A stretch of DNA of 64,000 bases from Bradyrhizobium sp. 186 (GTDB taxonomy: Bacteria > Pseudomonadota > Alphaproteobacteria > Rhizobiales > Xanthobacteraceae): the NCBI RefSeq assembly GCF_023101685.1, contig NZ_CP082164.1:2790001-2854000 (forward strand), given 5' to 3'. The stretch's first letter is position 1. Each line of letters begins with the position of its first letter. Under the pieces are notes generated by a model. It was not told the origin of the DNA, did no database searches, and saw nothing but the letters and a program-made list of their open reading frames with translations. Positions 1 to 6,752 of this stretch are shown here, one piece after another. The position numbers and the translations under genes were made by a program.

Positions 1-1
1 T

Positions 2-313
2 GCGATTGACAATCTTCTAAGCTCGCATGGATACTTGGTCCATACGTTTGCTTCAGCCGAGGAATTCTTGCAGTCGCCCCACTTTGATGAAGCGTCGTGT
101 GTTGTTGCGGATGTGCAGATGCCTGGCATGAACGGATTGGACCTTCTGACGCACATGCGTAGTCGCGGTTACATCGTGCCGTTTATTTTTATCACGGCGT
201 TCCTCGATGAGAGCGTCCGCGCCAGAGCGCTGCAGGCCGGAGCCATTTGCTTCCTGGCCAAACCCTTCGCCGCGCCGGATCTGATAAACTGCGTCAAAAC
301 CGCCCCGACTTGA
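2..313 (+). CDS. Response regulator, receiver domain only (5' end outside window)
   Basis: The frame is open from base 2 with no start, so the N-terminus lies to the left of the window. The visible 103 residues are the second half of a CheY-like receiver: a phospho-acceptor Asp in VVADVQMPGMNG, a Thr in the FITAF strand and the conserved Lys in FLAKPF. This ordering is that of FixJ/NodW-type receivers. The protein stops right after the domain with no DNA-binding output region, so it is a single-domain regulator or the frame was cut short. Its sensor kinase would be expected to the left. Confidence 0.85.
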   Translation, partial: AIDNLLSSHGYLVHTFASAEEFLQSPHFDEASCVVADVQMPGMNGLDLLTHMRSRGYIVPFIFITAFLDESVRARALQAGAICFLAKPFAAPDLINCVKTAPT

Positions 314-500
314 GCATCGGGGCCGAGCGGGCCAGGTGCAGCGATCAATGTCGGCGCGTTATCACACCCGCGCAGGCTGTTCGCACGCCATCACGATGTT
401 CGCACGAATTCTCCCGCACCTAAACTAAAGTATGCGCCGTCCGAAACCAACACGACACTCGAAACAACCTCCGTAGGATCGAGCCGTTCGCATGTACCGA

Positions 501-785
501 TTAGGCTCGCCTTGAACGCGTCCGAAGGGGGGCGGGCGTCGTCGCATCATGCATAGCGATCTTGCCCTCGACCTCCGCGGCATGGGCAAGCGCCTTGTTC
601 CAGCGCGCTTCAAGCTCGCTCGCCACCAACCGGTTCGCGGGGTCAGCGGCATCGTATTGCCGGAAAGCCCGGTCGGCGGCATAGCGCGCCGCCTCGAGGT
701 CGCGACTGAGAGCATCGCGCACCTGATTCCGCCGTTCTCCGGCTTCCTTGGCGGCAGCGGTTGCAGCGGCGATAGCGCCCGGACG
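501..785 (-). pseudogene. Serine-recombinase coiled-coil fragment
   Basis: Read on the minus strand, this segment encodes an Ala/Glu/Arg-rich helix with KEAGERRNQVRDAL followed by LEAARYAADRAFRQYD and VASELEARWNKAL. That resembles the C-terminal coiled-coil region of large serine recombinases carrying a zinc beta ribbon domain. No catalytic N-terminal domain is present and no good start exists; upstream the frame runs into unrelated sequence. I read it as a remnant of a site-specific recombinase from a lost mobile element. The family call is from memory of such proteins. Confidence 0.55.
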
Positions 786-1035
786 GTCCGATGATCAAGC
801 CCGCCAGGTCTGGTTTCAATTTTGACATCGAGCGGACGCTGATGGATGAAGGCTTTTGGGGGGGATGGTGCACTACCGAGCTTACCTTTTCCGGCGGCAA
901 CTTTCCCAGCTGAGTTGCCTTGCTTCCGAACGTCGATTGAACATACACGATCGAGTTCTGGACAAAGTATGTCCCGTGGTACGCGACGCCGTAGATTGTC
1001 ACGGTCAGGGTTTTAACTACCGCAGGCCTGTCCAT
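786..1035 (-). CDS. Small orphan protein, C-terminus probably disrupted
   Basis: An ATG at 1035 opens a frame beginning MDRPAVVKTLTVTIYG and continuing through about 45 residues of beta-strand-like sequence with many Tyr and Val, ending near GSKATQLGKLPPEKV. After that the frame runs through the antisense of another gene fragment (862-890) and into the recombinase remnant, so the native C-terminus seems lost. The end given here is only where the orphan-like sequence fuses to the remnant; the frame stays open to 643. Function unknown. Confidence 0.35.
856..900 (+). pseudogene. 5' fragment of a small gene related to the one at 24622
   Basis: Bases 861-890 match 24618-24647 with only two mismatches over 30 bases, covering the start codon and the first codons (M-x-x-YRAYL). 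After about nine codons the similarity ends. The fragment looks like a broken copy of the small gene found intact, apart from an IS insertion, at 24.6 kb. The ORF running on to 1086 after it is not convincing. Confidence 0.45.
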
Positions 1036-1232
1036 GTGGGGCCTCCGCTTGCATTGAAATGGGTCATGAAAAATCAGACCAATTAAATGCATGATTCTCG
1101 TAGGTCTGAATACCCAGCGGCTCATTCTATTCGTCGGTTTTCGCCCTAATGGTCGCCAAGCTCCTACTTTCAGAGCTCGTGCGAGAAAGGGCGCCTGCCA
1201 GCGACGGCTAGTGCTCGGAAGGGCAATCAGCG

Positions 1233-1424
1233 TCACATCGTAGGCGCGTTCAGGGCGTTGTGACCCGCTGCCTTCAAGTCATGTATTGAGAGTTGACCGT
1301 TTGCCGCGGCTTCGAGGATCTTGGAGGCAACGTGCGCTCTGGCGCCGGTCTCATACACGGAAATGTTCTCGCATACTTCCTCAAGCACTGCTCTGAGTAG
1401 CGCAGTCGTTTCGGCGTCGAACAT
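1233..1424 (-). CDS. Small conserved hypothetical protein (63 aa)
   Basis: A complete 63-residue ORF starting MFDAETTALLRAVLEEVCE and continuing with a helical segment containing ARAHVASKILEAAANG. It is a compact, all-helical, acidic protein without signal peptide or membrane segment. I recognise this kind of short protein as common in Bradyrhizobium, often with an ARxxVA motif, but no function is known to me. It stands alone; no neighbour on the same strand suggests an operon. Confidence 0.7.
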   Translation of the reverse strand: MFDAETTALLRAVLEEVCENISVYETGARAHVASKILEAAANGQLSIHDLKAAGHNALNAPTM

Positions 1425-2199
1425 GCGTTCTGCTCCGGTTGGAGACTATGCTAGGCGCCACGCGAGCGGTATCTGCTCGCTCGGCGGCGCCCGCCACGCA
1501 TTCCACTCCGGGTCCTGAGATCCGAGCGGGGAGATTGGCACTCGTCAGTCAATGTTTTGTGACGCGTGGTCCCAGCGACATTCGAGCCCGCCCCTCGGTT
1601 TCCAGCATTCGACGTCGCTGGTAGCACGCTCTTGGGGCGCCATTTAGGGGAGCGGCGAGCCCGACCAGAATGGTGCGGACCGACGGTCCCGGTCTAATGG
1701 CGGTCGCCGGGATGAGCGACAGTCGCGCCCACTGACGCCTCGGCAATTGTTGCGCGCGAAGCCATTTCGGCGTTGCGCTCGATTTGCGAACAACTCGTCA
1801 GGAAAAACGCGACCCGGCTGCATTGCCGATCCGCTCCCAAGCTGGGCTCAGAGACTCGTGGGTAACCGACAGCATTACGATAGCAGCCACAAATGCTGCA
1901 GCTGTAAGCGCGAGCGTCCCTGAATTTGCAAATCTCATGGGTGTGCTCCGGTTTCGATGCGCGGACGTTATGCCCGGCTTACGCCTGCCAATTGTGAGCC
2001 ACTTCACAGGCCCAATAAAAAATGAGCGTCTTCAGGTCTAGGCTAGGCTGCTCGCCTCGGCCGGCGGGTTGGCACAACAGGCCGCCCCCACCGGAGGAGC
2101 TTTTCCGCCCGCCCGGGTTGCGATACGCTTCCCATTTTGAGGGCTTGGATTGTTTCGTCGGGACTAGGAGGCGCGTCGAGACGCTAAAGGTACGCGCTT
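1425..2199. other. Region without a supported gene
   Basis: Several short overlapping frames exist on both strands but none has a recognisable domain, ribosome binding site or conserved-looking composition. I see no repeat or hairpin with a T-run. It is probably eroded intergenic sequence. Confidence 0.4.
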
Positions 2200-2400
2200 T
2201 TAGATCGTCACGAACTTCACCCAGATCGCATAGATGATCATGAAAATCGACAATGTCCCGAAGAACCACATGGCAGGCAGCTCGCTCTCCAGCCGAGCAA
2301 ACTCGCGGTTCGAGTTCGTCTCTCGGGGGGAAGGGGAGGGAACAACATTTGCTGCGCTGCGGGTTGTGCGACGTAACAGCCTTTCGAACTTCCGTCTCAG
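2200..2400 (-). pseudogene. Small one-helix membrane protein with a disturbed N-terminus
   Basis: In one minus-strand frame ending at a TAA (2200-2202) the sequence reads NREFARLESELPAMWFFG followed by a hydrophobic helix TLSIFMIIYAIWV and a basic tail KFVTI. This has the look of a real small inner-membrane protein. The frame has no good upstream ATG: it opens just after a TGA, whereas the ATG at 2404 lies in a different frame. Either the start was lost by a frameshift or translation begins at the internal ATG at 2271, giving only 23 residues. Confidence 0.4.
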
Positions 2401-2404
2401 TCAT

Positions 2405-2916
2405 TGCGGGCGTTTCTGTCCCGGTTATTGTTCGCCTTTAGTCCGATACCCACGTGCTTCTCTTCGGATGGCGACCGCTTCAAATCGCTTTCAACAAACA
2501 TCCGCCGGCTCCATGAAGCAGGCGCGCGAGCGCGGCCCACCACACGAGGACTTCCGATATCCTGGACGTTCCCACCTTTGAATACCTTTCTGAAATGAAG
2601 ACAGTGTTCTCCAACTGAGCGGTGGCCGCAAGGAGTTGCAAAAGTAATCCTTGGGTACGCCGAAGCGCCCAGTGGAAGCCGTTCTCATGTTGCTGTTGAT
2701 CGAGGCCGTGGCCTTCGGCTGATCGCCTTCTGGAGCTTGCACAGACACGTACAAGGCGTCCCTAGAATCGCTTATGCTGGCTCAGCCAAACCTCACGGGG
2801 GAAGCGGGGAATGGTTAGGCCCGGCGCGCCTCACCGGACTGAGGCGTGCTGGGCCGTGATTGCTCTTAAATCAAAGGCCGCCGGTTCACGATGGCGGGCC
2901 TTTGTTTCGCTAGGCA
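2405..2916. other. Region without a supported gene
   Basis: Only short overlapping frames with no recognisable features. Nothing convincing is seen on either strand. Confidence 0.4.
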
Positions 2917-3099
2917 TCAAGGCATGGCGGCGAAGTTTTCGCAGATCGAGGCAAAGGTCCTTTTCGCTTCGGCATCCTCAAAGCAAAAGCGGGTGCCCTT
3001 GTCAGCTTGCTCGATCCACCAGTCAATCTTGCTTCCCCGTGCAATGCGGGACGCTTTCTGCACGCAGTTGATCCAGTTGCCTGCCGTAGGCTCGTACAA
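2917..3099 (-). CDS. Small conserved hypothetical protein (60 aa)
   Basis: A 60-residue ORF with a balanced composition: VQKASRIARGSKIDWWIEQA is followed by a short strand-rich part and an acidic helix with FEDAEAKRTFASICE. It looks like a folded small soluble protein rather than a random frame. A competing overlapping frame (2910-3146) is Arg/Cys-rich and less plausible. Function unknown; no operon partner. Confidence 0.55.
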   Translation of the reverse strand: MYEPTAGNWINCVQKASRIARGSKIDWWIEQADKGTRFCFEDAEAKRTFASICENFAAMP

Positions 3100-3786
3100 T
3101 CAAACAATTGGTTTTCAACATGGAAACACCTCAGAAGGAAAATCAAACAACTATGAGTATCTGTTGTTTCTTAAGGTTTGTGGTCGCGTGACCTGAGCGC
3201 CGGTCAACGGGTGGTCACCACGAGCGGGCACCCGGCGGACAAGCGTTGGTCCTGACTGCCCGCCGATTCAGGCTGGCGGCATGCAGTTAACTGGCAAATT
3301 TAATATTTGGATATAAGGCGAAGACGAAATTGTAGAGCGGACTCGCATTATTGTGGTGCCTGGTCGCGGCCGTCCGCGTCCAGGCGGTCGAGCGCCATGG
3401 CCTTCAACCTACCCGGGCAGTGGTTGCTCGACCGCTCACCTAGCAACCCAATTCGTGCAGCGCAATAAAACAAGCTTGAAGTTTGCCGAAGGTCGTTGCT
3501 CCCGGTAATACAGGCTTGATCTGTCGGCTTAAAAAGGGGCCGCAGCAGAGGACCGCTGCGGCCGGCGCATGGTCGAAATAAGCCGCCGCCGCCGACGTGC
3601 AAACGAACGTACAATGGGCGAGGGGCTATGACCTCGCCTTAGGTTTGCAGACTGGCCGGTGCGCAGGCTCGGGACGACACCAATTTACTTCGCAGACCAC
3701 CGGCTTTATGCTGAATCGCGTTGGAAATCCGAATTCGTATTGTGGGGCAGTTATGTTGAGTGCGATGGAATTGATCGTTGACGGCT
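3100..3786. other. Long intergenic region with one hairpin
   Basis: No supported gene is present. The stretch 3290-3340 is AT-rich. The only clear structure is the hairpin at 3538-3563 listed separately. Confidence 0.4.
3531..3563 (-). terminator. Rho-independent terminator (minus strand)
   Basis: A perfect 9-bp stem (3538-3546 with 3555-3563) encloses an 8-base loop. On the minus strand it is followed by CC and five T. No minus-strand gene ends immediately upstream, so it may be left over from a lost gene. Confidence 0.6.
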
Positions 3787-3984
3787 ATGCCCCGCTTGAA
3801 GGACCGCCAGTCACTTGAGGATCTGAGGATGCACCGCTGGCGATTGGCGGTCGACCTGAAGGCCCGGAGCGGCTTCGATTTCCGGTCGTCGATCGCTCAG
3901 GTCGAGCAGGACATCTCGGTCATCGAGGCGGGGCTGCAGACGCTTTCGGGGCCGATCGCGGGGCAAGGGGCGGGGCGCGCATAG
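3787..3984 (+). CDS. Small conserved hypothetical protein (65 aa)
   Basis: From the ATG at 3787 the protein reads MPRLKDRQSLEDLRMHRW and continues with VDLKARSGFDFRSSIAQVEQ, a basic-then-amphipathic helix likely to be a short coiled coil. The TTG three codons upstream is a weaker start. I associate it with short Bradyrhizobium proteins of unknown function. It is followed by an unrelated intergenic stretch. Confidence 0.6.
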   Translation: MPRLKDRQSLEDLRMHRWRLAVDLKARSGFDFRSSIAQVEQDISVIEAGLQTLSGPIAGQGAGRA

Positions 3985-4324
3985 ATTGTAGCGAGGGTAG
4001 GTAGCCGAGAGGCCCGACTGATCCGGCTTGCCCGGTGCCCCGCACCAAGAACGGCCGCGAGTTCATCGTCCCGCCCTCGACACCGCGCTGTGCCGCTCAA
4101 GGCGCCTTGGACACCGCATGGCCCGCACTATCATCTCTCGGCTGTAACGATTGGCCGCACCATGTCTAGCAAGCACCTCATTTGCACTTAGTTCCGCATA
4201 TGATCCATTCGGCAGGAGTCCCCCGACAGCAATAGAGCGAAGTTCAAATCTTCTAGCCGCACAATCGTTTCGCTTTCACGCCGTGATAATCTCCATCATC
4301 ACGACCTCTGCCTATCGACGACCC
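3985..4324. other. Region without a supported gene
   Basis: No ORF with recognisable features and no clear hairpin. Confidence 0.35.
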
Positions 4325-4558
4325 TTAACAGGCTCGATGAAATTCAACGGCTCGCTGCTTCAGCGATACCCTCGCCGTGAACCCAGCGTCCAGCCACGCC
4401 AAAGCTTGCGTGTGACCAGCTTTGCGCGGGCTTTCATTTCCCCACCACGCGCTAAACTTATACGCGGAGGCAGGTAACGGCCTTCCAAGAATGTCTTCGA
4501 TTTCGGGAAATGTCAGCCGAACAGCTTGCCTGCGCATGCTCTCCAGCTTTCGCCGCAT
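4325..4558 (-). CDS. DUF7662-like small protein
   Basis: The 77-residue protein contains LTFPEIEDILGRPLPASA, then AWWGNE, a His-containing HTQALAWLDAGF and a C-terminal strand RVSLKQRAVEF. The order L-x-F-x-E-I-E...G-x-x-L-P...W-W...W-x-x-A-G matches a small domain family I know as DUF7662. Function unknown. Starts at 4558 and 4537 are both possible; the latter has a purine-rich GGAGAG directly upstream. It lies 25 bases downstream of the paralogue-bearing small gene at 4584, suggesting a two-gene unit. Confidence 0.6.
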   Translation of the reverse strand: MRRKLESMRRQAVRLTFPEIEDILGRPLPASAYKFSAWWGNESPRKAGHTQALAWLDAGFTARVSLKQRAVEFHRAC

Positions 4559-4583
4559 GGATCATAAACAGACATAGTACTCG

Positions 4584-4769
4584 TCACGTTCGGCTGTCGC
4601 GGCTCGTGGCGATGTTGAAGTTGCGCGCGGCAAGCTCTAGCTCGAGATCGGTGATCCGTTCGAAGATACGAGCAGCGATCGCCTCCGATTCTTCGGCGGT
4701 CAATGACCGGATGCCAAGCGATGCAAGTTCGTCTCTGAGAACTTTCGCCACAATCAATTGGATGGCCAT
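4584..4769 (-). CDS. Small conserved helical protein, copy 1
   Basis: A 61-residue acidic helical protein beginning MAIQLIVAKVLRDEL, with a central AARIFERITDLELELAARNF. It has a clear paralogue at 18381-18695 that shares most residues over the first 54 positions, and the bases just upstream of both ATGs are also nearly the same. Two independent copies with conserved reading frame support a real gene. Function unknown; the predicted helix is compatible with dimerisation. Confidence 0.65.
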   Translation of the reverse strand: MAIQLIVAKVLRDELASLGIRSLTAEESEAIAARIFERITDLELELAARNFNIATSRDSRT

Positions 4770-5205
4770 CTGGATTTATAATCCTAAAGCCGCAATCCAA
4801 CCGCAACTGGAGGATGAACGCAAGTGCTATCAGAATGATGTGGCATGAAGGGGAGGCCCAAAATGATGCGAGCCCCCAAAGCCAGAGCCTCGCGGAATTC
4901 GCAAAGGCGCCGACGGTGAGGGCGCCGGCGCCGCTCGATATCGTGTCACTCTGGGCAAGAGCCCTGCGATGCCTCAGCAAGAAAGGTACTTCGATCCGAC
5001 TAAGCCCGCCAAGGCCCTCACAGCCGTGCGATCAACTGGTGCTGATCGTGGAAACGAACAGGCGAGCCTATGGTGCACAAGGGGCGGGTGTGTGCCCAAA
5101 CGACCGAACGCGCAATAGTCGGCGTGCGGGGTTGAAGCGCTTGCCGGTCGGGCGGCGCAAGGACCAAAAAGCGGCCCCGCCTAAAAAGAGGAAACGACGA
5201 AACCA
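4770..5205. other. Region without a supported gene
   Basis: Large overlapping frames exist on both strands but have no recognisable composition or motif. The segment directly upstream of 4769 is conserved with that upstream of 18695. Confidence 0.35.
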
Positions 5206-5511
5206 TCAGTGCGCTTTTCGGTCCATGTCTCTAAGGAGCGCATGGAGAAAGTCGCTGGCATGGTCATAATGTGCGCTGCCGTCGGCGATCTGACGTGTGC
5301 GCCGGCCCAGCATGCTACCAACGATTTTGGGGTCGAGCAGCTGAGTGCGATCTGACCATAACTCAAGCAAATAATCAGGAATGTCTTTGGTCGACACGAA
5401 CAACTTCAGTAAGCGGTTTTCACCATCATCATGGTGATCATGGTGAGCCTTTGCGGCATAGAGAGCAAACAACCCACGAAAAGCTTCACGGGAAACAGCT
5501 GATTTCACCAT
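5206..5511 (-). CDS. Hypothetical protein, His/Asp-rich (101 aa)
   Basis: A 101-residue ORF with a His/Asp cluster AKAHHDHHDDGENRLL that could bind metal, followed by FVSTKDIPDYLLELWSDR and a C-terminal segment ASDFLHALLRDMD. No signal peptide or membrane segment is seen. I do not recognise the family. Upstream of the start there is a weak purine stretch GGGGA. It is isolated on this strand. Confidence 0.5.
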   Translation of the reverse strand: MVKSAVSREAFRGLFALYAAKAHHDHHDDGENRLLKLFVSTKDIPDYLLELWSDRTQLLDPKIVGSMLGRRTRQIADGSAHYDHASDFLHALLRDMDRKAH

Positions 5512-5622
5512 CGCAATGTCCCCTAAAACAAATCACAGAAATCAATTGAGGAAGTCTGGATCTCTGCTCAATCAAAAGCCAGTGAAACTTCAACCGAAAA
5601 ACAGTCATTAAAGCTCACTCAT

Positions 5623-5967
5623 TTATGCAGCGATACCCACCCAAGCGCCACAGCCAGGCCGGCATAGGACGCGCGGGGGATGGTCGGCGATGGCGAGCAA
5701 CATGGCGTCTTCGTCTTCCCGCGAGTTGGCGTCTGCCTTGCTCTTTTCGATCTCCGATAGAGCCCGCGCAATCACGCTGGGGATTTGCCGTCCCTTGCTG
5801 TCTCTGAGCTGGGTTGAAGTCACAGTCTCGAGCTGGGACGAGAGTGGCGCGAAGTCCGGTCTGCGAAACTTCCCTTGCCAGTGCAGGGTAACGAGGCTGT
5901 CCGCTTTCCAGCATGTCAGGTTGTAGCCCCGGCGCTTACCGATTGTAGCTGTAATATCCCTCGCCAA
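5623..5967 (-). CDS. Hypothetical protein (114 aa)
   Basis: A possible 114-residue protein starting at a TTG and overlapping the end of the upstream small ORF by 32 bases, which would allow translational coupling. The middle contains DSKGRQIPSVIARALSEIEK followed by an acidic region SREDEDAMLLAIAD. Unknown family. The weak start and the overlap make the boundaries uncertain. Confidence 0.4.
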   Translation of the reverse strand: MARDITATIGKRRGYNLTCWKADSLVTLHWQGKFRRPDFAPLSSQLETVTSTQLRDSKGRQIPSVIARALSEIEKSKADANSREDEDAMLLAIADHPPRVLCRPGCGAWVGIAA

Positions 5968-6130
5968 CTTCCGTCACTGTCGGCGACCGCTTGCGGAGCG
6001 CCAGCGGTACGAGATCGAGCCGCCTTTCGACAAACAGGCGCTCAAACTCTGTCAGGCTGGTTTGCAATAAGTGGCGATAGCGTTGAATATTGTTGCGATG
6101 TGCACGCGCTAATTGGTCGTCAATCATCAT
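5936..6130 (-). CDS. Small helical hypothetical protein (64 aa)
   Basis: Begins MMIDDQLARAHRNNIQRY, then RHLLQTSLTEFERLFVERRL, a basic helical hairpin typical of short Bradyrhizobium proteins of unknown function. The C-terminal part is less convincing and may be altered. It is the first gene of a possible two-gene unit with the overlapping ORF downstream. Confidence 0.5.
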   Translation of the reverse strand: MMIDDQLARAHRNNIQRYRHLLQTSLTEFERLFVERRLDLVPLALRKRSPTVTEVGEGYYSYNR

Positions 6131-6752
6131 CGTCTTCCTTTGACGGGTACTATTTCATTCCTTTTTTGCTTCACGGGGTGACGCGGCCCCGAGGCAACAT
6201 TCCAAGACGTCGCTGGAGCGGAGTATCTTCGCTCCGGGACGCCGGCATTCCCCTGACCGGAGCATAAAATCGCGGCCATCTAATTCTGACGGACTTAGAT
6301 GATAGATAGGTGCACGCAGCGCTGTCGTTCAAACTAGTTGGCTTTTCTGTTGCGATCTGTGAACTACTTCACAAGCGCAACGAGCATCGTCTGTCACCCA
6401 TTGCTTAGATCAAATGATTGCTTCGAAAACACCCCAGCGTTCGTGCGCGGGGGTTTTTGCGTCTGCGAGGGGCGAACCACGCTGGCGGGCCTATCATGTC
6501 GTGTTCGCCGGCCAACCGTCGCGTCGATCACTTCAATCGCGTCTCCGGCCCCAATGGCGGCTTTGGCGGCGTTTGCTGGATCCTTTTGCTTGAAGTGCGC
6601 GCGGGTGGGAATCCGGACGCGCCCTTCAACCGACCAGCCAACGCCGCGCTGATGGCACAAGCAAACGCTTGTTCAGGACACACTTGAATTCTGTGAAGCC
6701 GATTTAAGTGGAAGATTTCGCCCTGCTAGAGACTCCAGCTAGTGGAGCACTT
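6131..6752. other. Intergenic region with one hairpin
   Basis: No gene is well supported. A minus-strand frame at 6394-6660 contains FKQKDPANAAKAAIGAGDAI and could be a small protein, but I cannot support it further. Confidence 0.3.
6431..6458. terminator. Terminator-like hairpin
   Basis: An imperfect stem pairs accccagcg with the following tgcgcgggggt around a ttcg loop and ends in five T on the plus strand. The partner gene is unclear. Confidence 0.4.

Noticed and set aside
643..1236. 197-codon minus-strand ORF joining an orphan protein to the recombinase remnant
   Set aside because: It crosses three unrelated pieces in different original frames; the start at 1035 and the remnant frame are annotated separately.
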